Assembly (NCBI RefSeq): GCF_039530225.1
Contig: NZ_BAAAOH010000001.1
Coordinates: forward strand, 1,922,001 to 1,986,000
Direction: 5' to 3'
DNA from: Microbacterium pumilum
Lineage (GTDB): Bacteria > Actinomycetota > Actinomycetes > Actinomycetales > Microbacteriaceae
Length of the DNA stretch: 64,000 bases
Part shown: positions 1 through 9,300 of the stretch, piece by piece
Numbering within the stretch: the stretch's first letter is position 1
How the letters are laid out: each line of letters starts with the position of its first letter
Program-made: the position numbers and the translations under genes
Notes under the pieces: model-generated
What the model saw: the letters and a program-made list of their open reading frames with translations, nothing else
What the model was told of the DNA's origin: nothing
The model's database searches: none

Positions 1-2300
1 TCGACTACAAGGGCGGCTCGGCATTCGCGGACTGCGTCGAGCTGCCGCACTGCGTCGGGCTCGTCACCGACCTGAGCCAGCATCTGGTGCGCCGTGCGCT
101 CACCAGCCTCCGTGCCGAGCTGCACTACCGCGAGCACCTCCTCAACCGCAAGAAGGCCAAGGATCTGCTCGAGCTCGAGAAGCGCCGCGATCCCGACACC
201 CCGCCGGCCCTGGTACTCGTCATCGACGAGTTCGCCGCGCTCGCGGGCGAGGTTCCGGAGTTCGTGGACGGCGTCGTCGACATCGCCCAGCGTGGGCGGT
301 CGCTCGGCATCCACCTCATCATGGCCACCCAGCGACCGGCGGGCGTGATCAAGGACAACCTCCGCGCCAACACGAACCTGCGGGTGGCGCTCCGGATGGC
401 GGACGAATCCGACTCGAAGGATGTCGTGGACGACCCCATCGCGGGCCGCTTCGACCCCAGCATCCCAGGACGGGGCATCGCCAAGACGGGGCCGGGCCGC
501 CTCGTGCCGTTCCAGTCCGCGTACGCGGGCGGATGGAGCAGTGATGAGGCTCCCGCCGCCGACGTGACCGTGGCCGAGCTGCGCTTCGGATCGACCAAGC
601 GGTGGGAGGTCGAGTCCGAGGCCGAGACCGAGGCGCACGATGTCGATCTCGGGCCGAACGATCAGAAGCGCATCGTCGCCACCCTGGTCGCCGCTGCTGC
701 GCGCGCCCGCATCCCGGCGCCACGGCGACCCTGGCTCGACGACCTCGAGACCACGGTCGACCTCCGAGAGCTGTCCCCGGGCCGTGGCGGGGCCATCCTG
801 CTCGGCAAGAGCGATGTGCCGGAGCGCCAGCTGCAGGAGCCGGTGTACTTCGAACCCGATCGCGACGGCTCGCTGCTCGTCTACGGCACCAGCGGGTCGG
901 GCAAGTCCACGGTGCTGCGGACCGTCGCGATCGCCGCATCGATGGGCGGCCGCCGTGCCGAGAATGTCGAGGTGTACGGCCTCGACTTCGGGTCCGGGTC
1001 GCTCAAGAGTCTCGAGATCCTGCCCCACGTCGGCTCGATCATCCCCGGCGACGACCCCGAGCGACTGCAGCGCATCCTTCGTTCGCTCGCCAAAGTGCTC
1101 GACGACCGAGGCAAGCGGTTCAGCGCGGCGAATGCGTCCAGCATCCGGGAGTATCGAGAGCTGACCGGACGCGACGAGGCGAGGATCATCCTGCTGATCG
1201 ACGGACTGCCGCAGTTCCGCGCGGAGTGGGAGGCGACGACGGCGCGTATGCCGTTCTACCAGATCTTCATGCGGATCCTGGGGGAAGGCCGTCCGCTCGG
1301 CGTACACGTCGTGGCGACGGCGGATCGCTCCGGCTCGGTCCCCACGGCGGTGAGTTCCAACGTGTCACGCCGGATCGTGCTGCGCCTGGCCGACGAGAAC
1401 GCGTACGCCCTGGTGAACGCACCGAAGGATGTGCTGGACGAGCGCTCCGCGCCCGGCCGCGCCATCGTCGACGGTTTCGAGTCCCAGATCGCCGTCCTGG
1501 GCGGCACTCCCAACGTCGCCGAGCAGACCAAGATCCTCGAGAAGTGGGCCGACGACCTCCGAGCGCGTGGCGCGCGGGAGGTCGCGGAGATCGGCGCGCT
1601 GCCGACTCGGCTCGCCGCGGCGGACCTTCCCGACCGAATCGGCGGGTTCCCCGTCATCGGCGTCGCAGAAGACACGCTCGCCGCCCGCGAGTTCGACCCG
1701 GTGGGCCTCTTCGTGGTCGCCGGCCCGCCGCTGTCGGGCAAGACGAACGCGATGAAGGCGCTCATCCAGTCGATGGTGCGGTTCGATCCGGACGTCAAGC
1801 TGTTCCACTTCGGTGGCCGGCGCTCCCAGCTGAAGGGTTTCACACCGTGGGTGCGCAGTGCCGTCACACCGGATGACGCGAAGGATCTCGCCACCGAACT
1901 CGCCGAGCTGGTCGCGGACGAGTCGCTCACCGCGCGGATGATGATCGTCGTCGAGGATGTGCCGCAGTTCGCGGACTCCTCGGCGGAGCGCGCCCTGAAG
2001 GCCCTTTTCCAGGCAGTGAAGCGAAGCGAGCACCTGCTCATCGGAGACGCCGACACGGCTCAGGTCACGAGCGGGTTCGGGCTGATCGGCGATTTCAAGT
2101 CGGATCGCCAGGGCATCGCCCTGCGTGCCGATGCGTTCGACGGCGAGGCGCTGTTCAAGGTGCCGTTCCCGAAGGTCAAGCGGTCCGACTTCCCCGAGGG
2201 GCGCGGCATCTTCGTGCAGGCGGGCCGGCTCGTCACTGTGCAGGTGCCCCTCGTAGACAGTCCGGTGCTGGTCGTTCCGGCGGGCGTCTCAGCCGTGTGA
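1..2300 (+). CDS. eccC: Type VII secretion ATPase EccC, C-terminal part (5' end outside window)
   Basis: The reading frame is open from base 3 and ends at TGA 2298-2300, giving 765 codons of a longer protein. It shows tandem FtsK/SpoIIIE-type ATPase domains. The tail of one domain carries the Walker B-like stretch VLVIDEFAAL near 217-246. A second domain has a good Walker A, GTSGSGKST, near 885-911, followed by LLIDGLPQF. A third has GPPLSGKT near 1723-1746, followed by VVEDVPQF. The acidic Walker B pairs of the last two domains are degenerate, as is known for EccC D2/D3 domains, which bind substrate more than they hydrolyse ATP. EccC is the motor that recognises WXG100 substrates at the membrane. 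The two WXG100-like genes directly downstream support the assignment. The true start lies outside the window; an internal GTG at 87 is not the start. Confidence 0.9.
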   Translation, partial: DYKGGSAFADCVELPHCVGLVTDLSQHLVRRALTSLRAELHYREHLLNRKKAKDLLELEKRRDPDTPPALVLVIDEFAALAGEVPEFVDGVVDIAQRGRSLGIHLIMATQRPAGVIKDNLRANTNLRVALRMADESDSKDVVDDPIAGRFDPSIPGRGIAKTGPGRLVPFQSAYAGGWSSDEAPAADVTVAELRFGSTKRWEVESEAETEAHDVDLGPNDQKRIVATLVAAAARARIPAPRRPWLDDLETTVDLRELSPGRGGAILLGKSDVPERQLQEPVYFEPDRDGSLLVYGTSGSGKSTVLRTVAIAASMGGRRAENVEVYGLDFGSGSLKSLEILPHVGSIIPGDDPERLQRILRSLAKVLDDRGKRFSAANASSIREYRELTGRDEARIILLIDGLPQFRAEWEATTARMPFYQIFMRILGEGRPLGVHVVATADRSGSVPTAVSSNVSRRIVLRLADENAYALVNAPKDVLDERSAPGRAIVDGFESQIAVLGGTPNVAEQTKILEKWADDLRARGAREVAEIGALPTRLAAADLPDRIGGFPVIGVAEDTLAAREFDPVGLFVVAGPPLSGKTNAMKALIQSMVRFDPDVKLFHFGGRRSQLKGFTPWVRSAVTPDDAKDLATELAELVADESLTARMMIVVEDVPQFADSSAERALKALFQAVKRSEHLLIGDADTAQVTSGFGLIGDFKSDRQGIALRADAFDGEALFKVPFPKVKRSDFPEGRGIFVQAGRLVTVQVPLVDSPVLVVPAGVSAV

Positions 2301-2425
2301 AAAGGCCCGCGCCGTGGTCGTGGCAAGCGCGTGGGGAATTGTCCCCATCATGGTTTCGGCACCTGTCGGTTAGCGTGGGGTCACCGGCCCGGACGCGGTC
2401 GGATTTCTGAGTGAGGGAGTTGACG

Positions 2426-2713
2426 ATGGCTGATTTCGGTGCATCTTATGCGGAGATGGAGCAGGTGGCGTCGTCGCTGTCGCAGGCTCGTGATGACATC
2501 CAGGGCCAGTTGGACACGCTGAAGAGCCAGGTGGACACGCTGCTGGGTGAGGACTTCAAGACCCAGCACGCATCCGGCCGGTTCGGTGAGGGCTACTCGG
2601 AGCTGACGACGGGTCTCAAGGGCGCCGTCGACGGCATCAACGACATGTCCGAGTCGCTGCTCGGCATGATGCGCGCCATCCAGGATCTCGACCAGCAGCT
2701 CGCCGGCGGCTGA
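2426..2713 (+). CDS. WXG100-family (ESAT-6-like) small secreted protein
   Basis: This 95-aa protein is predicted to be helical throughout, the size expected of an ESX substrate or chaperone-like partner. The start ATG at 2426 is chosen over GTG 2411 because GAGGGAG (2413-2419) sits 6 nt upstream. The family's W-x-G turn is not evident: the hairpin turn region reads LLGEDFKTQHASG, so this is a diverged member. The gene follows eccC by 125 bp, a gap that holds a small hairpin (GGGGA-attg-TCCCC, 2333-2346) and a possible -10 TAGCGT at 2371-2376, so it may have its own promoter. Inferred role: heterodimer partner of the next gene's product and export through the EccC machine. Confidence 0.75.
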   Translation: MADFGASYAEMEQVASSLSQARDDIQGQLDTLKSQVDTLLGEDFKTQHASGRFGEGYSELTTGLKGAVDGINDMSESLLGMMRAIQDLDQQLAGG

Positions 2714-2730
2714 GCCGGAACGACCTGACA

Positions 2731-2762
2731 CGCGGGGTGAGTCCAGGGCGACTCACCCCGCG
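2731..2762 (+). terminator. 12-bp perfect hairpin between the two WXG100-like genes
   Basis: CGCGGGGTGAGT (2731-2742) pairs perfectly with ACTCACCCCGCG (2751-2762) across an 8-nt loop. No T-run follows, so it is more likely a partial terminator or a 3' stabiliser than a full stop. It would let the first WXG100 gene be made at a higher level than the downstream genes. Confidence 0.55.
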
Positions 2763-2798
2763 ATCCGCAACCGTCACGAACGCAGGATGTGAGAAACC

Positions 2799-3107
2799 AT
2801 GTCGGTGAAGGTCTCGTACGACGAGCTCGGCTCGCTGTACACGAATCTGCTGGCGATCTCGACGGAGTTCGACGAGGCATCCGCGCGACGGAGTGATCTC
2901 GAGGATGCCGTCGACCGGCCGTACGACCGCGATGACCTTCGCAGCCTGGCCGGCAAGTTCGAGAAGCAGTGGGACGACCGCCGCAGCAAGCTCAACGAGG
3001 GCCTCCAGGCGGTCACCGAACGCGCCAAGACCGTGCTCGAGGGCTTCGGCGACTTCGACGTCCAAGCCGCAGCCGACATGGCGGCCCAGATGCAGGAAAC
3101 GGAGTAG
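2799..3107 (+). CDS. Second WXG100-like helical protein
   Basis: This 102-aa protein is strongly helical and charged, with a central FEKQWDDRRSKLNEGL stretch. The Q-W-D-D turn is a plausible equivalent of the W-x-G hairpin, but the glycine is missing. Size and position (85 bp after the first WXG100-like gene, 7 bp before a large putative substrate) fit an ESX small partner protein. ATG 2799 has only a weak upstream AGGATGTGAG as a ribosome binding site, and no better start exists. Family membership is inferred from size, helicity and context rather than from a clear motif. Confidence 0.65.
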   Translation: MSVKVSYDELGSLYTNLLAISTEFDEASARRSDLEDAVDRPYDRDDLRSLAGKFEKQWDDRRSKLNEGLQAVTERAKTVLEGFGDFDVQAAADMAAQMQETE

Positions 3108-3114
3108 CGCTCAG

Positions 3115-4317
3115 ATGGCAACCCACAACTCGCCGAAGGGGCGCCCTGTCGAGGTCGTCCTCGGCAACGCGGGCGACATCGAGGACCGCGGGCAGCAGAT
3201 CATCAACCTCGGCGCCGCAATGACGGACGCCTCCAGCCTCCTGAACCGTCTGGTCGACAACGGCGCCGACATGGAGGGAAGCGCGGTCGACACGCTGCGC
3301 GAGAAGGCGGGCGACGTCAACAAGGCACTCGCCGACGCCGCCGGGATGTACGTCGGGATGGGTCCCTACATCCGCGATTACGGATCGGCGCTGGCCTCGG
3401 TGAAGTCCCTGATGGCCTCGAGCGTCCCCGAAGCGAACTCACTGTGGGCCACGTACCAGGCGAAGGTGTCGGACTGGGAGGACGCTCGCGCGCTGCCGAC
3501 CCCCGAACCGGCCGAGGACGGCTCGGTGCCCGACGACCCGGCAGACGAGGCCCAGGGTGACAAGGATGCCGCCTACGCGCTCTGGAAGAACGCGGGCGAC
3601 ACCTACGACGAGCACTACGACCGGTGGGAAGACGCCTTCGACGCCGCGGTCGACGGCATCCGCACCGCAGACGACGACTGGATCAAGGACAGCTGGAAAG
3701 ACAACCTCGACGGGTTCATCGACTTCGCGCTGGACGTGCTCGCTGTCGCGGGCCTCGTGCTCGCGGTGCTCGCGCTCGTCGTCGGCGGTCCGATCGTCGC
3801 ATTGCTCGCACTGACCGTCGGGGTGTTGACGCTCGTGGGGACGCTCTGGCAGTACAGCCGCGGCGATGCATCCCTCTTGGATGTCGGGCTCGCGGTCCTC
3901 GGAGTGATTCCGTTCGGCGCTTTCGGCGAGTTCGCCAGCGGCGGCTTCAAATCCGGCATGCGCGCCTGGGCGGGCTTCTCGCAGGGCGGTCTCTCACTCG
4001 GGGACGACTTCGCACGGTGGGGACTGGCGGCAGGATCTCGCAGCCCCGGCCAGTGGGTGGGCGCGATGCGCGGTCTGGGCCCCGAGGCGGGGTTCGTCGC
4101 GAACTCGTTCCCCGAGATCGTCAGCGCCGTCATGTCGGGTCAGGACCCGCTCATGTGGGAGGTCATCGGCCAGCTCGGCACGACGGGCGAGCAGGCCCTG
4201 TACGCGATGGGCGCCGTCGGATCCCACTACAACACGATCGTGACCGCGGTCGACGGCGTTACGGGTCTGGTCGACCGAGTGGCGGACCTCGACCCCATCC
4301 TCTATCCGACGTGGTGA
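3115..4317 (+). CDS. Putative type VII secretion substrate or accessory protein with central membrane hairpin
   Basis: This 400-aa protein starts at ATG 3115, with GGAG at 3101-3104 just upstream and 7 bp after the previous stop. Residues ~1-190 are helical, charged and soluble (a WXG/LXG-like organisation), with an acidic Pro/Asp linker near residues 125-145. Residues ~205-245 form a strongly hydrophobic hairpin (LDVLAVAGLVLAVLALVVGG onward). The remaining ~150 residues are Gly/Ala-rich with repeated short hydrophobic stretches. I see no toxin motif at the C-terminus. The order (helical N-domain next to eccC and small WXG proteins, then membrane hairpin) resembles actinobacterial type VII effectors. 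Whether it is an effector or a structural part cannot be told from sequence alone. Confidence 0.55.
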   Translation: MATHNSPKGRPVEVVLGNAGDIEDRGQQIINLGAAMTDASSLLNRLVDNGADMEGSAVDTLREKAGDVNKALADAAGMYVGMGPYIRDYGSALASVKSLMASSVPEANSLWATYQAKVSDWEDARALPTPEPAEDGSVPDDPADEAQGDKDAAYALWKNAGDTYDEHYDRWEDAFDAAVDGIRTADDDWIKDSWKDNLDGFIDFALDVLAVAGLVLAVLALVVGGPIVALLALTVGVLTLVGTLWQYSRGDASLLDVGLAVLGVIPFGAFGEFASGGFKSGMRAWAGFSQGGLSLGDDFARWGLAAGSRSPGQWVGAMRGLGPEAGFVANSFPEIVSAVMSGQDPLMWEVIGQLGTTGEQALYAMGAVGSHYNTIVTAVDGVTGLVDRVADLDPILYPTW

Positions 4318-4345
4318 CCCTGCGGCGGTATGGCAGGGTAAGGGA

Positions 4346-4963
4346 GTGAATTCGCTTCGCGAGGAGCTCGGCGGCGGCCAGCCGGGGGTCCCGGACTTCC
4401 GGCTCATGCTGCCCCCGGGCTGGACGACCTACGACACGACGGAGCGAACCGAGAAGGAGCTGCTGGCGAAGGCGCGCGAGCGGCTGCGTCAGGCGCATCG
4501 ACCGGACGCCTATGCGATTCTGGCCGGGCATGTCGAGCGAGCTCTGGCTGCTGCGCGCAAGCAGGGCGCCTTCATGATGATCATGGCGGGCGACGACGCG
4601 CCATCGTGGTCCACCGTGCCGGTGAGCATCCTCGGGACCATCACGCAGGGCACGCCGGAGGTGTCGCTCGACCGGATGGTCGCCGACGCGATCGAGCGCC
4701 GAGGGGCGCGCGCGCTCGATGGCAGCCGCCACTTCCTGCGCTGGTCCGACGAGCGCACCGTCGAGCTGACGGGGGAATCGCTGGGCGCCCACACCGTCGT
4801 GTATCTCACACCGGTTCCGGGGACGAACCGCCGCAAGGCACTGCAGCTGACCGCGACGCTGGCGCATCCGGTGGATGTCGATCCGACGACCGATCCGCAG
4901 ATGGCGGCGTGGCTGCAGCTGCTCGACGGCTGCATCGCCACCTTCGCGTGGACGAGCGAATGA
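4346..4963 (+). CDS. Protein of unknown function in type VII locus
   Basis: This 205-aa soluble protein starts at GTG 4346, after GGCAGGGTAAGG. It has no signal peptide or membrane segment. The N-terminal part has the phrase FRLMLPPGWTTYD, and the rest looks like an alpha/beta domain. The LPPGW phrase recurs in actinobacterial proteins near ESX genes, but I cannot name the family. The stop overlaps the next start by 4 nt (ATGA at 4960-4963), so the next two genes are probably translated with it and belong to the same function. A chaperone-like or assembly role would be a guess. Confidence 0.7.
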   Translation: MNSLREELGGGQPGVPDFRLMLPPGWTTYDTTERTEKELLAKARERLRQAHRPDAYAILAGHVERALAAARKQGAFMMIMAGDDAPSWSTVPVSILGTITQGTPEVSLDRMVADAIERRGARALDGSRHFLRWSDERTVELTGESLGAHTVVYLTPVPGTNRRKALQLTATLAHPVDVDPTTDPQMAAWLQLLDGCIATFAWTSE

Positions 4964-5571
4964 CCGAGGTCGGCTTCGACTACGACAGGGCGACGACCGT
5001 GGTGCTGCCCGGTGCCGCGCTCGTGGGCGATCCTGCCGCCTGGGCGGCAACGGCGGCTGATGAGCTTGCCGACGCCCAGGGCTTGAGCGACGATGATCGC
5101 CGGACGCTCGCGCGTGCCCTCATCCGCGCGCAGCAGAGCGCGGTGAGCGATCTCAGCACCAATGTGCTGTTACACGACCCAGGGTCGGGAACGTGGGCGC
5201 CGCTGCGGCTCACGCTGCTCGAGCGACAGCTCGACGAGGATGAGCAGCGGGAGTACCTCTGGCCCCCTGCCATCCTCCCGCCCCAGGTGCGCCTGCTCGA
5301 AACACGCGGGCTGGGGCTCGGCTGTTCGTCCACTCTCCTGGCTGACGGCGACCGCGGCAGCGTCCGGTGGCTGTTCATGCCGTCCGGCGTCACCTTCTTC
5401 GCGGCGATGGCTCCGGTGCCGAGCGCGGCCGTCATCCCATGCGCGGTCGCCGCGGAGGACATCCTGACGACGGTGCGAATCGACGGCGTTGCGCCTCAGG
5501 CCGCGGAGGGCTTCGATGCGCGGCGCCTGATCGAGCGCACCGACCTGGACGATCGGGCCTGGCGGGTATGA
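4960..5571 (+). CDS. Protein of unknown function in type VII locus
   Basis: This 203-aa soluble protein is translationally coupled on both sides: its ATG overlaps the previous TGA (ATGA 4960-4963) and its own TGA overlaps the next ATG (5568-5571). The start is set by this coupling, because the longer open frame upstream lies inside the preceding gene. The middle is Leu/Pro-rich (LWPPAILPPQVRLLETRG) and is followed by beta-strand-like segments. No catalytic motif or transport signal is visible. Context is the only clue: the three-gene coupled block follows the secretion ATPase and its substrates. Confidence 0.7.
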   Translation: MTEVGFDYDRATTVVLPGAALVGDPAAWAATAADELADAQGLSDDDRRTLARALIRAQQSAVSDLSTNVLLHDPGSGTWAPLRLTLLERQLDEDEQREYLWPPAILPPQVRLLETRGLGLGCSSTLLADGDRGSVRWLFMPSGVTFFAAMAPVPSAAVIPCAVAAEDILTTVRIDGVAPQAAEGFDARRLIERTDLDDRAWRV

Positions 5572-6362
5572 GCGACGGACCTGCTACCCGATACGCCAGG
5601 TCGGTGGACGCGTGGGCGCCGATCGACTGGTGGAAGCTCGAGGCCCGGGCACTCCACGGCATCCCCGAGCTGCGGCGGGCCATGGCGTACTTCGCCCCCG
5701 CCGAGGCGTGGCGCGACCTGTCCAAGGGCGTCGCCAGCGGATGGGGCTGCCTGCTCACGGTCGCGAACATCGCGAGCTTCACGCTTCCGCTCGTCGCCGC
5801 GATCATCGTTCTCGCGTGGGTGTTCCGCGGGGGCGTCGCTCAGGTCGGACTGGGCGGTGCGCTGGCGGCGATCGCAGCGTTGATCGCCGGGATCGGGTTC
5901 GCCACAGACCGCCGCGACACCGTCGGCGTCGATCCGAAGGTGGGCCGACTTCTGGGCGTGCTGCACGTGGCGCCCTCGAGCATCGGAGCGGTCGTCGCCA
6001 TCATCGCAGTGGTGCAGGATGCGGCCCTCGGCGGGATCGGAGTGCTCGGCTTCATCGCCGACGTTGTTGTCGGCGCCCTCCATTTCGCGTTCTATCGCCG
6101 TCCGGCCGATTCGGGATCGGCGCGCTGGGAGCGCAACTTCGCGCGTCTGCAGAAGGCGCTGGATGCCATGGCGCCAGACGAGAGGGCGCGCGTTCACTCC
6201 GACGTCCAGCACGCACTGGAGGTGCTCGGAACGCGCGGCCTGGTGTCCGACGAGACGCTCATCCGTGCGATGGAGGTGCCGATCGGGCTGCTCGGGATGA
6301 CCTTGGCACCGCGCGAGGATCTGAAGCCCGGTGCTGACTCCGGCGATCGACCGGGCCACTGA
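5568..6362 (+). CDS. Membrane protein of unknown function in type VII locus
   Basis: This 264-aa integral membrane protein starts at ATG 5568 inside an ATGA overlap. About four or five hydrophobic segments span residues ~55-180 (the first around LLTVANIASFTLPLVAAIIV). They are flanked by a soluble N-terminal ~55 residues and a C-terminal helical domain of ~85 residues. No enzyme motif is visible. It closes the type VII gene block and is followed 20 bp later by the end of a convergent gene. A small CCCCC-gttca-GGGGG hairpin (6376-6390) in the junction may act as a weak two-way terminator. Confidence 0.7.
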   Translation: MSDGPATRYARSVDAWAPIDWWKLEARALHGIPELRRAMAYFAPAEAWRDLSKGVASGWGCLLTVANIASFTLPLVAAIIVLAWVFRGGVAQVGLGGALAAIAALIAGIGFATDRRDTVGVDPKVGRLLGVLHVAPSSIGAVVAIIAVVQDAALGGIGVLGFIADVVVGALHFAFYRRPADSGSARWERNFARLQKALDAMAPDERARVHSDVQHALEVLGTRGLVSDETLIRAMEVPIGLLGMTLAPREDLKPGADSGDRPGH

Positions 6363-6382
6363 CTCCGATCCGATCCCCCCGT

Positions 6383-9300
6383 TCAGGGGGTCGGGAAGTA
6401 GCCGACGACGTCGGCCCCCATGTGGGTGGCGGCTGTCGAGAACAGGTTGATGGTGCCGTCGGCGCCGACCTTCGCTATGGCCAGGCCGGTCATGTTGGCA
6501 CCGGGCTGGTAGCTGACGTTGGTGGCGGTGGGTCTGGGTTGGTCGCTGGGGTAGACGGTGATGCGTCCTGCCGTGGTGGATTGGGTGGTGGTGATGCTCA
6601 CGATCACGGCCGAGACTCCGGATGCGGGCACCCCGCCGACGCCGGTGACGTCGAGGGTCACGGTGCCCCCGGCAGGAACCTGCGCGGTTCCCGGCCGGCC
6701 GACACCGGATCGGGTGTCGAGCAGCCGCGCCGGTGTCAGTGAGGTGAACTGGGATCCGGAGGGGAAGTAGCCGACGACGTCGGCTCCCATGTGGGTGGCG
6801 GCGGTGGACGCGAGTGTGATGTTGCCGTCGGCGCCGACTTTCGCGATCGCCAGGCCGGTCATGTTGGCACCGGGCTGGTAGCTCACGTTGGTGGCGGTGG
6901 GTTTGGCCTGACCGCTGGGGTAGACGGTGATCCGTCCTGCCGTCGCGGACTGGGTGGTGGTGATGCTCACGACCACCGCCGAGACACCGGATGCCGGCAC
7001 CCCGCCGACGCCGGTGACGTCGAGGGTCACGGTGCCCCCGGCAGGAACCTGCGCGGTTCCCGGCCGACCGACGCCGGACCGGGTGTCGAGCACCCGCGCC
7101 GGTTTCAGTGAGGTGAACTCCGACCCGGAGGGGAAGTAGCCGACGACGTCGGCTCCCATGTGAGTGGCAGCGGTGGAGAACAGCCTGACGTTGCCGTCGG
7201 CGCCGACCTTTGCGATCGCCAGCCCGGTCATGTTGGCGCCCGCCTGATAGCTGACATCCGTCGTGTTGGGTTTCGGCTGGCCACTCGGGTAGACGGTGAT
7301 CCGTCCCCCCGTCGCAGACTGGGTGGTGGTGATGCTCAACACCACCGCCGATACGCCGGATGCCGGCACCCCGCCGACCCCGGTGACGTCCAGGGTCACC
7401 GTGCCACCCGCGGCGACCTTTGACGTTCCCGGCCGGCCGACCCCCGAACGGGTGTCGAGCACGCGCGACGGCACCAGCGAGGTGAACTCGTCCGAGAACG
7501 CCCAGGTGAGGGTGAAAGGCCCGGACGCCGCGCCTGTACCGGTGCCCAGGTTGTAGCCGTCGACCGCGATCCGATATGTCTGGCCGCCGAGCACAGGGAC
7601 GCTCGAGAGGGTGGACGTGTAAATGCCCTCATCGAAGTTCTCGTCGTCGTTCTGGGCAGTCACGACGAGGCTGCCCACGCTGGAACCCACGTACACACCG
7701 AGGAGGGAATCGAGGTCGGATCCGCCCGTTGACACCGAGAGCTGCCCCGTCGCAGGTGCGGTCCACGAGTACCACACCGACCTGCCGCCGACGTTGCCGG
7801 CGTGATTCGGCTCGCCGGCCTGTTTGGTGGCGTCGGTGTTGGTTCCCGACAGGGTCCCGCCGGCGCCGGCCAGTGTGATCGGAGAGGCGAAGGAGTCGTT
7901 GGCAGGCGGCGGTCCGACGACCGTCGTCTGCCACGCCAGCGCGATCTGCCCGGCACCCACGGTCTCATCGTGGAGATACCCGTCGACGGCGATCCGATAC
8001 ACCTGGCCGGCCGTGACGGCGAAGTCCTCGATCCTCGAGGTGATGACACCGGTTTCGTTGCTGTCGTCATCGTTGCTCGCCTTCGGCGTCAAGGCGCCGA
8101 CCGCGCTCCCTTGATAGATCGCCAGGAGGGTGTCGAACGTCGATCCCTCGGTCGAGAGATCGAGAGTGCCGGTCACGGGTGCGGTCCACGAGTACCAGAC
8201 TGACGAGCCGCCGGCATTGCCCGCGTGCACGGGCTCACCGGGTTCCTTGGTGGCTGCGACATTCGTCCCGGTCGCGGCGCCGGACGCACCGGTCAGCGTG
8301 GTTGCAGCGGCGAAGAGATCATTCGCGGGCGCAGGAGCGGTGAGGTTCCACGTGAGATTCACGGATCCGGTCGCGCCGCCGAAGCCGTCGACGGCGAACC
8401 GATAGACCGTGCCCGCCGTCACTGCGAGATCCGACACCCGCGACGTGATCAGGCCGCCTGGAGGCTCGTCGTCGTTGCTGGCGTCCGCGGTCAGGGTCGT
8501 GACGCTCGAACCCCGGTAGATGCCCAGGAGTGTATTGAAGGTCGAGCCGGTCGTGGTCACCGTGAGCGTTCCGCTGGCTGGCGCCGTCCACGAGTACCAG
8601 ATCGAGTGGCCGCCGCCGTTGCCTGCGTGCGCGGGCTCGCCGGCCTCCTTCGTCGCCCCCACGGTCGTCGCGGTTCGCGTGCCGGAGACCCCGTCGATGA
8701 CGGTTGCGCCCGCGAACGCGTCGTTGGCGGGAGGAATGCCGTTCGTGGCGACCGTGGCTGACATCGGCGATGCGCACGACGTGCTCGAGACCGACACCGA
8801 CACGCCAGAGGCCGCACCGCTGTACAGCCTGCTGTTGGGGGTCGACGACACGTTGAACGCGAGCTTGGCGGTCGACCCGGGGAACGGGTCACCGGCGTCG
8901 CCGTCGTTCGAGATGCCGTTGAGATCGTTGCGGCCGTCGGCCTCCTCGAGGTCCACGAGCCGGTGATTCTCATCGCCGTTGTCCACTCGGGTCTCGTCGA
9001 TGTGCCAGATGAGCAGGCCGCAGCCGGGCAGCGCGGCGTCGTAGCCCTCCCTCTGCCGATTCTCGATGAGGAAGTACTCGCCGGTGCCGGCCGCCCATTT
9101 CCAGTCGACGCCATTGGGATTGTCGAGGAGGCGAACGACATGGGGATTCGTCGCCGCCGAGCCCAATGAGACCGTGGTCGCAGTCGGTGAATACGCCGTC
9201 GGCTGGACCCATCCCTGAAGATACTTCGACCATGCATCCGGGAGCGACGGGGTGTCACCGGGGCGTTGGCCCGGCAGTTGATTCCACGAGCCGCCCGACA

